Part shown: positions 43,865 through 52,558 of the stretch, in pieces | Layout: each line of letters begins with the position of its first letter | How positions within the stretch are numbered: the stretch's first letter is position 1 | Source of the DNA: Pseudarthrobacter siccitolerans | GTDB taxonomy: Bacteria; Actinomycetota; Actinomycetes; Actinomycetales; Micrococcaceae | Direction of reading: 5' to 3' | Length of the DNA stretch: 64,000 bases | NCBI RefSeq assembly: GCF_030823375.1 | Contig: NZ_JAUSXB010000001.1 | Location: forward strand, 372,001 to 436,000 | Made by a program: the position numbers and the translations under genes | The notes under the pieces: model-generated | Seen by the model: the letters and a program-made list of their open reading frames with translations, nothing else | What the model was told of the DNA's origin: nothing | Databases searched by the model: none

Positions 43865-44998
43865 TCACGACGCCGAGGCCTCAGTTCCGGGGCGGACGGA
43901 ACGCAGGATCCGGTGCAGGCTGAGGAGGATCGATTCGGAGGCAGGGACGGCGCCCTGGTCCAGCTCCCGCCCGGCGGTGGCGGCCATGCAGGCTTCCACC
44001 GCCGCGTGGGCCGCCTTGAAGCGTTCCGCCTGCTGTTGCGGGTCGTCAGTGCTGAAGGAGCCCAGCAGTTCACCGGTTGCCGTGATGGCGTCGGCGAGGG
44101 GAACGTTGTCCTGCAGCGGGACGGTGTACGGCACGTCGCTTTCCCAGATCACGTCAGTGAGCACGTCCGTCATGTCCTGGACGTGGAACGTGACCCGTTC
44201 AAGCTGGCGAAGGTTGCGGTAGTCGAGGTCAATGTCACGGGGGTGGAGCCGGCGCCGGGGGTTGGCCCTCCGGCTGGCGTCGGCTTCCTTGACGAGGTGC
44301 CGGACCGACCGGGTGGCCGTGGCCAGCTCGTCGGAGCGGTGGGACCATTCTTCGTGCTCGGGCGGCCACTCTTCCTTCAGTGCGGTACCCATGTCCGTCA
44401 TCTGCCGGCCCAAAGCGAGGCGGAGGTCATCCAGGCTCGCCGCTGCTGCCTGCAGGTGGAGCGGGGGGAAGACCAGGAAGTTGACGCCGATGCCCACAGC
44501 GACGCCCGCACCCATCTGCACCAGGTAGCCGAAGGAAAAGTCATCAGCGTTGCTTCCGCCCACCAGCAGGACCAGCAGGGCCGCCGTCGGAATCCAATCA
44601 CTGCCTGAACCGAGGCCCGGCAAGCCGCCGAGCAGCACTCCTATCCCCATAAAAATCGCCACCGTCAAGGGTGACGGGTCCGCGATGTTCACCAGGACCA
44701 CGGCGAGCCCGATGCCCACGGCCAGTCCGGTGAGGGCCTGCAGGCCCTGCCGAACGGAGCCAGCAACGTTGTGGTACATCGCCACCAAGGCCCCCAGGGG
44801 CGCGTAGTAGGCGTAGTGCGACGCGCTGCCGGGCATCAGCGGGGCGATGAAAAATGCCACGCCCGCTGCCAGTGCCGCTTTCGACGCCAACTGCAGTCGC
44901 TGTGCAGCGAACGCCGCGGACAGTCCTTCTACTGCCTGCTTGAGGAATTGGGTTCCCCTGGCCCATCGGATGGTGGGACGTGCTCGAGAATTGCCCAT
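43865..44998 (-). CDS. FUSC-family membrane protein (aromatic acid exporter-like)
   Basis: A 377-aa protein. Six membrane helices lie in the first 190 residues (YAYYAPLGALVAMYHNVAGS, ALTGLAVGIGLAVVLVNIAD, GIGVLLGGLPGLGSGSDWIP, AALLVLLVGGSNADDFSFGY), then a long cytoplasmic helical domain with many Glu and Arg. This is half of the double FUSC/YccS arrangement seen in aromatic-acid exporters. The ATG at 44998 is used; the frame upstream is not coding. Converges with the HtdX gene, nine bases away. Confidence 0.85.
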   Translation of the reverse strand: MGNSRARPTIRWARGTQFLKQAVEGLSAAFAAQRLQLASKAALAAGVAFFIAPLMPGSASHYAYYAPLGALVAMYHNVAGSVRQGLQALTGLAVGIGLAVVLVNIADPSPLTVAIFMGIGVLLGGLPGLGSGSDWIPTAALLVLLVGGSNADDFSFGYLVQMGAGVAVGIGVNFLVFPPLHLQAAAASLDDLRLALGRQMTDMGTALKEEWPPEHEEWSHRSDELATATRSVRHLVKEADASRRANPRRRLHPRDIDLDYRNLRQLERVTFHVQDMTDVLTDVIWESDVPYTVPLQDNVPLADAITATGELLGSFSTDDPQQQAERFKAAHAAVEACMAATAGRELDQGAVPASESILLSLHRILRSVRPGTEASAS

Positions 44999-45080
44999 CC
45001 GCCCCACACTAGGGCGCCTTGTCCCGCAACCACAAAGGCGCAGGTCAAGGCCGCGAGCAAACCTGCCGGAGCCGGTCCAT

Positions 45081-46190
45081 TCAGGCCAAGGCGGCTGCCG
45101 AACGGCGCACGGCAGCAGCCAGCCGGTGCGCCCTTCCGGGCGTCCGCCCGTCCTCTGCACGCCGGGGAATGTAACCAAAGCCGAGGCCGTAGGCGGGATC
45201 GGCAAACCCGAGGGCGGCGTTGGCGCCTTCGTGGCCGAAGGCACGGTGGCTGCCGAAGTTCCGGGACGGGTGCGGCTTCATAAACACCACCGCGAAGGCG
45301 TTGTCCAGCCCGGATGAACGGTCCAGGCCCCATACCTGTTCCTGGGACATAAGCTCCAGCGTCTGCGGATTGAGGAAGGCCGGCGCACTGTCGGTCCCCG
45401 TAGTGGCGGCTGCATAGAGGCGCGCCAGTCCCTCCGCGGACCCAACGCCGCCGGCCGCCGACATCCCTGCACGGCGGACGCTGCGGATATTGGGCAGTCC
45501 CATGATGGTGCTGACGGGCGCGTTGCTGTTCAGACCCTCCAGGCTGAGGGGATCCACCCAGGGTCCTTGCGGATCGTCGGTGTAGAGGACGTCCCGGTAG
45601 CGGGGCTCCAGCTCTGCGGGCAGACCGAGGAAAAAGTCGATGCCCAGCGCCGTCCGGATCCGCCGGTCGTAGATGCTTTGCAGCGATTCTCCGGCCGTCC
45701 GGCGGCACAATTCCTCCATGATGATCCCGATGGTTAGGGCGTGATAGCCAAATTGCCGCCCGGGCTGCCAGGAGGGCCGCGCCGCTGCCAGCCGGGCAGC
45801 AGCGTCCGCAGTGGTGAACTCCTTCAGCGCGAAACCGCCCTCCACTCCCATGAGTCCCGCCTGGTGGGACAAAGCCTCCCGGACCAGAAGCCGGTCCTTG
45901 CCGTGGACTGCAAACTCCGGCCAGTACTTGGCCACGGGGGCGTCGAGGTCAAGCAGGCCGCCCTGGACCAGCAGTGCGATCACCATGGCCGCCACGCCTT
46001 TGGAGCAGGAGTAGGCGCCCGTGATGGTGTCCGCATCCATATCCGGTCCGCCGGCGAGCCGCACAACCTGCGCCCCGTTCCGGAAAGCGGCCAGCTGTGC
46101 ACTGTACTGCGGGTCCTCGGCCAGGAACGATTCGAACAAGTCCAGTACATTTTCGAAACCGGGCGCTACGAAGCCTTGAGAAGTCTGCAT
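45081..46190 (-). CDS. Serine hydrolase of the beta-lactamase/EstB class
   Basis: A 369-aa class-C-beta-lactamase-fold protein. SxxK is Ser61-Cys-Ser-Lys64 in GAYSCSKGVAAMV; the second Tyr motif is in QFGYHALTIGIIMEEL; a late His/Gly block, FGHEGANAALGFADP, stands where KTG is in beta-lactamases, as in EstB-type esterases. It lacks a signal peptide and is probably a cytoplasmic esterase. Its stop region is 82 bp from the FUSC gene. Confidence 0.87.
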   Translation of the reverse strand: MQTSQGFVAPGFENVLDLFESFLAEDPQYSAQLAAFRNGAQVVRLAGGPDMDADTITGAYSCSKGVAAMVIALLVQGGLLDLDAPVAKYWPEFAVHGKDRLLVREALSHQAGLMGVEGGFALKEFTTADAAARLAAARPSWQPGRQFGYHALTIGIIMEELCRRTAGESLQSIYDRRIRTALGIDFFLGLPAELEPRYRDVLYTDDPQGPWVDPLSLEGLNSNAPVSTIMGLPNIRSVRRAGMSAAGGVGSAEGLARLYAAATTGTDSAPAFLNPQTLELMSQEQVWGLDRSSGLDNAFAVVFMKPHPSRNFGSHRAFGHEGANAALGFADPAYGLGFGYIPRRAEDGRTPGRAHRLAAAVRRSAAALA

Positions 46191-46199
46191 CCCGCCAGT

Positions 46200-47312
46200 C
46201 TAGGCGAGCAAGCGCTTTCCGTCAGGAAATCGCTCCGTGGCCTGGGCAACTTCTTCACCAGGCTTGACCGGCCCCGGCGCTGTTCCATCGCCGAACGGCT
46301 GTCCGCCCAGGGACTCGCGGTCATGGGGCTCAAGCCACCCGCGCAGGTCGGGACCGGCGGGAACGATCCCGGTGGGATTGATGTCCTCGTGCACGATGTA
46401 GTAGTGCTGCTTGATCTGCACAAAGTCGGTGGTGTCCCCGAATCCCGGGGTCTGGAAGAGGTCGCGGGCGTACCCCCAGAGCGCCGGCATTTCGCTGAGT
46501 TTCTGGCGGTTGCATTTGAAGTGGCCATGGTAGACGGCGTCGAACCGGGCCAGGGTGGTGAACAGCCGGACGTCCGCTTCGGTGATGGTGCCGCCCACCA
46601 GGAAGCGCTGCCGGGACAGGCGGTCTTCCAGCCAGTCCAGGGCTGTCCAGAGCCGTTCGTAGGCTGAATCGTAGGCTTCCTGCGAGCCGGCGAAGCCGCA
46701 GCGGTAGACGCCGTTGTTGACCTCGGTAAACACCCGCTTGTTGACCTGGTCGATCTCTTCCCGAAGATGCTCAGGGTAGAGCTGAGGGGCACCGGGCCGG
46801 TGGAACTGGCTCCACTCGGTGGAGAAGTCGAGCGTGATCTGCGGAAAGTTGTTGGTCACCACTTCACCAGTGGCCACGTCGACAATCGCCGGGACAGTGA
46901 TGCCCCGCGGGTAGCCCGGGAACCGCTTGAAGTAGGCCTGCTGGAGGCGTTCGATGCCCAGGACGGGATCCACTCCACCGGGATCCAGGTCAAAAGTCCA
47001 GGACCGGGCGTCGTGGGTAGGGCCGGGTTGACCCAGGGAAATAGCGTCCTCCAGCCCCAGGAGGCGGCGGACAATCACCGTTCTGTTGGCCCAGGGGCAG
47101 GCTCTTGCAGCGATGAGGCGGTAACGCCCCGCCTCGGCCGGCCAACCGGGTTCCCCGTTCGGGCCAGGCCTGCCGTCCGCCGTGATCCGGTCCTCGATGT
47201 AGTTGGTGTCCCGGTTGAACTCCGCTCCGCCCGTAACGTAGGCGCCCCGGGTAGTGTGTTCGAAGGATTTGCCGCTATCCGTCTGCTGCGTGCTTTCAGT
47301 TTCCTGGCTCAT
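46200..47312 (-). CDS. Xi-class glutathione S-transferase-like (glutathionyl-hydroquinone reductase type)
   Basis: A 370-aa protein. The active Cys is in LIAARACPWANRTVIVRRLL; the C-terminal helical domain has YRCGFAGSQEAYDSAYERLW. Xi-class enzymes remove glutathione from glutathionyl-hydroquinones. As this organism type makes mycothiol rather than glutathione, the real thiol partner may be mycothiol; this is inference. It lies ten bases before the start of the next minus-strand gene, the EstB-like hydrolase, and may share a transcript with it. Confidence 0.88.
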   Translation of the reverse strand: MSQETESTQQTDSGKSFEHTTRGAYVTGGAEFNRDTNYIEDRITADGRPGPNGEPGWPAEAGRYRLIAARACPWANRTVIVRRLLGLEDAISLGQPGPTHDARSWTFDLDPGGVDPVLGIERLQQAYFKRFPGYPRGITVPAIVDVATGEVVTNNFPQITLDFSTEWSQFHRPGAPQLYPEHLREEIDQVNKRVFTEVNNGVYRCGFAGSQEAYDSAYERLWTALDWLEDRLSRQRFLVGGTITEADVRLFTTLARFDAVYHGHFKCNRQKLSEMPALWGYARDLFQTPGFGDTTDFVQIKQHYYIVHEDINPTGIVPAGPDLRGWLEPHDRESLGGQPFGDGTAPGPVKPGEEVAQATERFPDGKRLLA

Positions 47313-47330
47313 TAATCCAGCCTATGCGCC

Positions 47331-48062
47331 TTACCGCAGGATTGTTGAGATTGGCTGCCAGGCCACCAGCCAGGACCCCGCCACAAGGACGGTAAACAGG
47401 AGGATCCAGATCCCGGAAGGGACCGCCGTTGCCCGGAACAGCAAGTAGGCATCGGACGTGGCCAGCCTGTCCCTCCTGCGCAGATGGACGTGGGTGAGCT
47501 TGATCAGGTCCCGCACCGCGCCCACCAGCAGTACCAGGCCCAGCATGACCGCGGTGTGGCCCGCGAAGCCGGCAGGAACCAGGAAAATCAACGCGACGCA
47601 GCCCAGCATCGCTCCGATGGTGATGAGGAAACCTGCCGCGTTCCGGAGGAACACCAGCGTGGCGGCCAGGGCAACGGCACTGGCAGCAATTGCGGCGGGC
47701 CCCCATCCGTTGAAGCCGCACCAGACAAAAGCTGTACCCACCATGGCAGGTACGGGGTAGCCCCAGAAGCAGGACCAGACGGTGGCAAGCTTGCTCCGGC
47801 TGAAGGTGGTGGTGGTGCCGGAATGGTCAAACCTCAGCCGGATTCCGGAGAGCCGCTGTCCGCTCGTCACAGCGGCGAAGGCGTGTCCCAGTTCGTGGGT
47901 GGCCGTGGCCAGCAGGCCCACGTACCTCCAGGACCGGCGGGGGATGGACAGTGCAGTGGCTATGGAAACCACCAGCAGCAGCTCCGTGGCGGTGATAGCC
48001 GGGATATCTGTACGGCCGAACGCGTTGATGAAGGTAGTCCAGTGGTCGGCGGGAAGGCTCAC
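47331..48062 (-). CDS. M50-family membrane metallopeptidase
   Basis: A 243-aa membrane protein with six to seven helices. The zinc motif HELGH is at residues 56-60 (LLATATHELGHAFAAVTSGQ) near the start of the second helix. The rest resembles uncharacterised actinobacterial M50 proteins that lack the PDZ domain; the later NPDG-type motif is not clear. The start is GTG at 48062 because upstream in-frame sequence runs under the promoter of the divergent yqeY gene. The substrate is unknown. Confidence 0.78.
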   Translation of the reverse strand: MSLPADHWTTFINAFGRTDIPAITATELLLVVSIATALSIPRRSWRYVGLLATATHELGHAFAAVTSGQRLSGIRLRFDHSGTTTTFSRSKLATVWSCFWGYPVPAMVGTAFVWCGFNGWGPAAIAASAVALAATLVFLRNAAGFLITIGAMLGCVALIFLVPAGFAGHTAVMLGLVLLVGAVRDLIKLTHVHLRRRDRLATSDAYLLFRATAVPSGIWILLFTVLVAGSWLVAWQPISTILR

Positions 48063-48188
48063 GGGGTCCGGTCCGGGGACGGGTGGTCTTTTTCGGGCAT
48101 AAGCCCCTACGGTACTAGGGATACCTGGGCGTGGCCGCAATGCCCAGGCGCCGCCCGCGAACAAGGGCCAACAGGAACAGAGGAAAAC

Positions 48189-48653
48189 GTGTCAACACTT
48201 AAAGAACGGCTGCAGGCCGATGTGGTCACGCACATGAAGGAGCGCAACAAGACGGCGCTCACCACGGTGCGGAACGTCCTGGGCGAAATTGAGACCCGTG
48301 AGAAATCGGGTAAAACCCCGGTGCAGCTTGATGACCTGCAGGTGACGTCCCTGCTCCAGAAGGAAGCTGCGAAGCGCCGCGAAACGGCGGGAATCTATAC
48401 GGAAGCGGGCCAGCCGGACCGTGCGGCCGCCGAAATCGCGGAGGCCGAAGTCATAGAGTCCTACCTGCCCAAACCGCTGTCGCAGGCGGAAGTCGAGGCA
48501 ATCGTGGATGAGGTCATTGCCGGTCTGCGCGCCGCGGGCCGTGAACTCACACCCCGGCAGATGGGCGAAGTCATGAAGCCCGTGACGGCGGAGGTGGCGG
48601 GGCGCTTCGACGGAAAGGAAGTCAGCCAGATCGTGCGGCAGAAGCTCGCTTAA
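48189..48653 (+). CDS. GatB/YqeY domain protein
   Basis: A 154-aa soluble protein: LKERLQADVVTHMKERNKTA, LTTVRNVLGEIETREKSGK and a C-terminal LTPRQMGEVMKPVTAEVAGR with DGKEVSQIVRQKL. It matches YqeY, related to the tail domain of the GatB subunit of Glu-tRNA amidotransferase; it may bind tRNA. GTG start at 48189. Single gene, terminated by a hairpin right after the stop. Confidence 0.92.
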   Translation: MSTLKERLQADVVTHMKERNKTALTTVRNVLGEIETREKSGKTPVQLDDLQVTSLLQKEAAKRRETAGIYTEAGQPDRAAAEIAEAEVIESYLPKPLSQAEVEAIVDEVIAGLRAAGRELTPRQMGEVMKPVTAEVAGRFDGKEVSQIVRQKLA

Positions 48654-48659
48654 AAGCCG

Positions 48660-48690
48660 AGAGGCACGTCTCCCAATGGGACGTGCCTCT
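48660..48690. terminator. Hairpin terminator between yqeY and the DUF4193 gene
   Basis: AGAGGCACGTC (48660-48670) pairs perfectly with GACGTGCCTCT (48680-48690). It lies between two convergent genes and can end transcription in both directions. Confidence 0.8.
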
Positions 48691-48739
48691 TGCTCAGTTG
48701 AGGGAAATGGCGGTTTCCGCCCTCCACATGACTGCCTGA

Positions 48740-49042
48740 TCAGCCCTCGCACTCGGTGCAGTAGCTGTGGCCGTCCTTCTGGCGCGCAATCTGCGAGCGG
48801 TGGCGGACCAGGAAGCAGGAGTAGCAGGTGAATTCGTCATCGGCCTGCGGAATGACCTGCACCACGAGCTCCTCGGCGACGAATTCGCCGCCAGGTACGC
48901 CCGCTCCGTCCAGGCCGTCAGCTTCATCCAGCTCGAGCACAACGCTGCGTGCGTCAGGAGCATTTGCTGACTGAAGCTGCTCGAGTGAGTTGTCCTGCGA
49001 TTCCTTGACGTCGGAACGCAGTTCATCGTAATCGGTTGCCAA
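48740..49042 (-). CDS. DUF4193 protein
   Basis: A 100-aa actinobacterial protein: ATDYDELRSDVKESQDNSLE, SVVLELDEADGLDG, FVAEELVVQVIPQADDEF and the C-terminal pairs CYSC and CTEC, a zinc ribbon. The start is TTG at 49042, where family similarity begins, with AGAGAAG upstream; the ATG at 49114 would add 24 unrelated residues. The function is unknown; it is nearly universal in actinobacteria. A decayed second copy is at 57587-57883. Confidence 0.9.
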   Translation of the reverse strand: MATDYDELRSDVKESQDNSLEQLQSANAPDARSVVLELDEADGLDGAGVPGGEFVAEELVVQVIPQADDEFTCYSCFLVRHRSQIARQKDGHSYCTECEG

Positions 49043-49251
49043 TTTAGGTGCTTCTCTTTTCTTTGGTTCGTCTGTCGCGTATGAAACGTACAGCATCATG
49101 GGGGTATTCCCCAATAGCCGGAGTATATTGACCGCCGTCTGGGTACAGGTTCAGAGGAAGGCCGCCACAGCGTTCGTGATGCTGTTGCGGCTGCACGGGC
49201 AGGGGGGCCGCAGCAAAAGGGGCGGCCCCGGCTTTAGTCGAAGGGGTATGT

Positions 49252-50394
49252 GTGGAGCAGCTGACTGCAGAATTCGGTGGTGCCGGACGGGCCGGCATGG
49301 GCGTTGGTCCCGTCCTGGAAAAGTTCGAGGCAGTGGACAGGATCGCGGTCCTGCGCGGCGGCGGGCTGGGTGATCTGATTTTTGCCGTCCCTGCCATGGC
49401 TGCGCTGAAAGCGGCCTATCCGGGGGCTTCCATAACGCTTCTTGGCACTCCGGCCCATAAGGCACTGATCGCTGCTACGAAGAGCCCGGTGGACGAAGTA
49501 TGTGTCCTGCCCTTTTCCGAAGGCGTCCGGCCCGGGGAGGAAGACGAGGACGAGCTGGACCGGTTCTTCCAGGAGATGCGTGACCGGCGCTTTGATCTGG
49601 CGGTCCAGCTTCACGGCGGGGGACGGTACTCGAATCCTTTCCTGCTCCGGCTGGGCGCCCGGCATACGGTGGGAACCCGCACGCCGGATGCAGCGAGCCT
49701 GGAACGGACGGTTCCCTACCTCTATTACCAGCACGAACCCCTGAGGGCTTTGGAAGTGGCCGGTTTCGCCGGGGCGTTCCCGGTTGATCTTGAGGCCCGG
49801 CTCGCTCCGGCCCAGGGCTTGCCCACTCTTTCCGGCACGGCCGACGACGGCGCGCAGCCTTTGGTGGTGATGCATCCGGGGGCAACGGATCCCCGCCGTC
49901 GCTGGCCCGTTGAGCGGTTCGCCGAGCTGGCCGCTGCCTGCGCGGCGGATGGGTTCCGGGTGGTTGTTGCTGGCGATAAGAGTGAGCAGGAACTTGCCGC
50001 GCGCGTTGTGGAACTGGCCGCTTCGGGACCGGTCCGCTCTGTGGCGGGAGAACTGGACATGGCGGGTCTGGTGTCGCTGTTGGGCAGCGCGGCGGTGGTG
50101 GTTGGAAACGACAGCGGCCCGCGGCACCTGGCCCAGGCCCTTGGGGTCCCGACCGTGGGGATTTTCTGGGCGGGCAATATCATCAATGCCGGCGCGCTCG
50201 GCAGGAGTCTTCACCGCATCCATGCCTCCTGGGTCACCGCCTGCCCCACGTGCGGGATTGATGTCACCCAGGTGGGCTGGACGGCACCGCGCTGCCCCCA
50301 TAACGATTCCGTGGTGGCGGGAGTTGCCGTACGGGATGTGCATGACGACGTCCGCAGCCTGGCGGCGACTGACGCGGGCGGGCAGCGCCTGTGA
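49252..50394 (+). CDS. Glycosyltransferase family 9 protein (first of a pair)
   Basis: A 380-aa GT-B protein like the ADP-heptose:LPS heptosyltransferases. It has VLRGGGLGDLIFAVPAMAAL at the N-terminus and, in the donor domain, VMHPGATDPRRRWPVERFAE and VVGNDSGPRHLAQALGVPTV. Actinobacteria have no LPS, so the acceptor is probably a cell-wall or capsular glycan. Start may be GTG at 49252 or a later ATG near MGVGPVLEKF. Its stop overlaps the next GT9 gene by four bases. Confidence 0.87.
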   Translation: MEQLTAEFGGAGRAGMGVGPVLEKFEAVDRIAVLRGGGLGDLIFAVPAMAALKAAYPGASITLLGTPAHKALIAATKSPVDEVCVLPFSEGVRPGEEDEDELDRFFQEMRDRRFDLAVQLHGGGRYSNPFLLRLGARHTVGTRTPDAASLERTVPYLYYQHEPLRALEVAGFAGAFPVDLEARLAPAQGLPTLSGTADDGAQPLVVMHPGATDPRRRWPVERFAELAAACAADGFRVVVAGDKSEQELAARVVELAASGPVRSVAGELDMAGLVSLLGSAAVVVGNDSGPRHLAQALGVPTVGIFWAGNIINAGALGRSLHRIHASWVTACPTCGIDVTQVGWTAPRCPHNDSVVAGVAVRDVHDDVRSLAATDAGGQRL

Positions 50395-51362
50395 GCATTC
50401 CGGGAACTGCCGCTGCCCTGAAGGCTGAAGATGTCCATGATGGGAAACCCGAGCTCCTGGTCCTTCGGGCGCTCAAGCTCGGTGACCTGCTCGTCGCGGT
50501 TCCAGCACTGAAGGCCCTCCGCCGGACATTCCCCGGGCACAGGCTGCGGTACGCGGCCCAGGGATGGTTGTCTGACGCGCTGGGCCTCGTGGGCGGGTAT
50601 GAGCTTTTCCCCACCCACGGGCTCGATGAGCCTTTGGCCATCGAGCCCGGCGTGGTGGACGTGGCCGTGAACCTGCACGGCAGCGGGCCGGAGAGCCAGG
50701 GCCGGATCGAGGCGTTGCAGGCCAGGCAGACAATAGGGCACCGGAGCCAGTACCGGGACGGGCCGCCCTGGCGCGCGGAACTGCATGAACGGGAACGCTG
50801 GGTCCGGCTCCTGGAATGGCATGGCATCGAGGCCGACCCCCTGGATATCCGGCTGAATACACCCCACGTGCCAAGCCCTGTTCCCGGTGCCACGGTTTTG
50901 CATGTGGGAGCCGCCTACGGCAGCCGCCTCTGGCCGGCCGAGCGCTTCGCGGCAGTTGCCTCCACGCTTGCCTCCGCCGGGCACGACGTGGTCTTCACCG
51001 GTGGCAGCGGGGAACGGGAACGTGCCCTGGATGTCTGCCGCCGCTCGGGATTTTCCGAGGATATGGTGCTGGCAGGGCGGCTGGGACTGGCCGAATTCGC
51101 AGCCGCCATCGCAGCAGCGCGGCTGGTGATCTCGGCGGATACGGGAGCGGCCCACCTGGCCTCTGCGTATGGAACGCCCTCAGTGGTGCTGTTTGGTCCG
51201 GCTCCGCCCGAAATTTGGGGTCCGCCCCCGGGTCCGCACGTGGTCCTGACCCGGGCTGAGTTGAGGCGCGGTGACACCTTCGCTGAGCAGCCCGACCCCG
51301 CTTTGCTGGCAGTCTCGGTGCAGGACGTCCTGGCGGCGGTGCGGGAGCTGGGAGTGTTGTAG
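50391..51362 (+). CDS. Glycosyltransferase family 9 protein (second of the pair)
   Basis: A 323-aa paralogue of the previous gene. It reads LVLRALKLGDLLVAVPALKA, VLHVGAAYGSRLWPAERFAA and VISADTGAAHLASAYGTPSV. The two enzymes probably act one after the other on the same glycan. It starts with GTG inside the stop of the first gene. Confidence 0.87.
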   Translation: MSIPGTAAALKAEDVHDGKPELLVLRALKLGDLLVAVPALKALRRTFPGHRLRYAAQGWLSDALGLVGGYELFPTHGLDEPLAIEPGVVDVAVNLHGSGPESQGRIEALQARQTIGHRSQYRDGPPWRAELHERERWVRLLEWHGIEADPLDIRLNTPHVPSPVPGATVLHVGAAYGSRLWPAERFAAVASTLASAGHDVVFTGGSGERERALDVCRRSGFSEDMVLAGRLGLAEFAAAIAAARLVISADTGAAHLASAYGTPSVVLFGPAPPEIWGPPPGPHVVLTRAELRRGDTFAEQPDPALLAVSVQDVLAAVRELGVL

Positions 51363-51412
51363 AGCGGGCAAGGTTGGTCAGTCCAGGGCTCTCGCTTACG
51401 GCTCCAAAGTCC

Positions 51413-51418
51413 TAAAAT
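51413..51418 (+). promoter_or_regulatory. -10 box of a probably leaderless gene
   Basis: TAAAAT lies six bases before the ATG of the 70-aa gene, so the transcript would begin at or next to the start codon. No convincing -35 element was seen. Confidence 0.5.
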
Positions 51419-51424
51419 AGAGCC

Positions 51425-51637
51425 ATGGGCATTGAGTTGGAGATTGCCTTGGTGTTGACGATGGCGTTCCTCTGGGTTGCGGGCACCTTCGCGATTCTGT
51501 CCGGAATTGACCGGGCGGAGCGGAAGGCCCGGCGCCAGGAGCAGCGGGCCATGCGGGCTGATCATCGGCGGGTCCAGTACCGCCCCGTGGCCGCTGGCTC
51601 CCGGCTGGCAGGATCCCGCAGGCATCCGCGGACGTGA
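51425..51637 (+). CDS. Small membrane protein (70 aa)
   Basis: One membrane helix (residues about 5-27, LEIALVLTMAFLWVAGTFAI) followed by a strongly basic, Arg/Gln-rich tail. There is no ribosome binding site; a -10 box six bases upstream points to leaderless translation. Function unknown. Not in an operon: the GT9 pair ends 63 bp before it. Confidence 0.6.
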   Translation: MGIELEIALVLTMAFLWVAGTFAILSGIDRAERKARRQEQRAMRADHRRVQYRPVAAGSRLAGSRRHPRT

Positions 51638-51670
51638 AGCTGCGCCCGCACTGAAGGCAGCAACGGCCTG

Positions 51671-52381
51671 TTAGCCCGCCAGATCCGGCGGGGTAGCAGG
51701 TTCATTCCTTGCCGCGCCGGCAACAACAATGGAATGAGGGCCGGGCGCGGCTGTTCCCAGCAGCGTGGCAATGGCCTGCGCAATCTTCCGTCCGCCTTGA
51801 ATGGACGGCTCGATAGGGTTGGCGTAGTCCCCATCCTCGCTGCACACGAGCCGCAGATCGACCAGCGCTACTCCGCGGGAAAATGCGGCCCTCGTGATGA
51901 CGTCGTTGAACAGGGACAGTGCTGCCTTGATGACCGGCTGGTTCGGCCCTGACGGGGGAGTGTCGTAGACAGTGCAGACCCCCACCGGCAGTCCCCCTGC
52001 CAGGACAGCGGAAAGCATGGCCCGGTAGTCGGCGTCGAATCTGTCCCTCGCCCCGCCAAGCATAAGCAGCGCCCCGCCCACTGTTGAAGGTTGCTCCTGC
52101 AGCAGTGGCGAATGGCCAAGCGCGTCGTTTCCGCCCGCGCTCACCACCAGGTGGGTCGCATCCGCGGGGAGGCGGTCAAGTTGGCGGACGACACCGGTAA
52201 TGATGTCGCCGTCGATCGCCAAGAGGGTGCATTTCCAGCCCGGCAGTTCCTGCCGCAGTTGGCTGATGACGTCCGGTCCGCCGCCAACATACGCGCCGTT
52301 GTCGAAGATGGAATCACCCAACAGAACCACGTGGCCAAGGCTGGCTGCCGGAAATGCTTCCATCCTGAAATACTGCACCAT
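51671..52381 (-). CDS. SGNH/GDSL hydrolase-like protein
   Basis: A 236-aa SGNH-fold protein. The nucleophile block is VVLLGDSIFDNGAYVGGG and the third block is VVSAGGNDALGHS. The last block, DYANPIEPSIQGGRKIAQAI, lacks the DxxH His, so activity is not certain. It has no signal peptide. A start at the second Met (MEAFPAASLGH) is also possible. Confidence 0.82.
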   Translation of the reverse strand: MVQYFRMEAFPAASLGHVVLLGDSIFDNGAYVGGGPDVISQLRQELPGWKCTLLAIDGDIITGVVRQLDRLPADATHLVVSAGGNDALGHSPLLQEQPSTVGGALLMLGGARDRFDADYRAMLSAVLAGGLPVGVCTVYDTPPSGPNQPVIKAALSLFNDVITRAAFSRGVALVDLRLVCSEDGDYANPIEPSIQGGRKIAQAIATLLGTAAPGPHSIVVAGAARNEPATPPDLAG

Positions 52382-52558
52382 TACGGCGACTGGGGACAGA
52401 GCCCGGGGAGCCAGGGTGCGTTCCTGGAGTAGATGGCTTCAAGTGCGCTGTCCAACAACATCGGTGACTAAGAATTCCCCAAGGTCTCTGTATAACGCTG
52501 ATCCAGCAGATGGTGCGTCCATTCGGTCATCAGTTTGATCTCCCGGGAAGGAACAGCA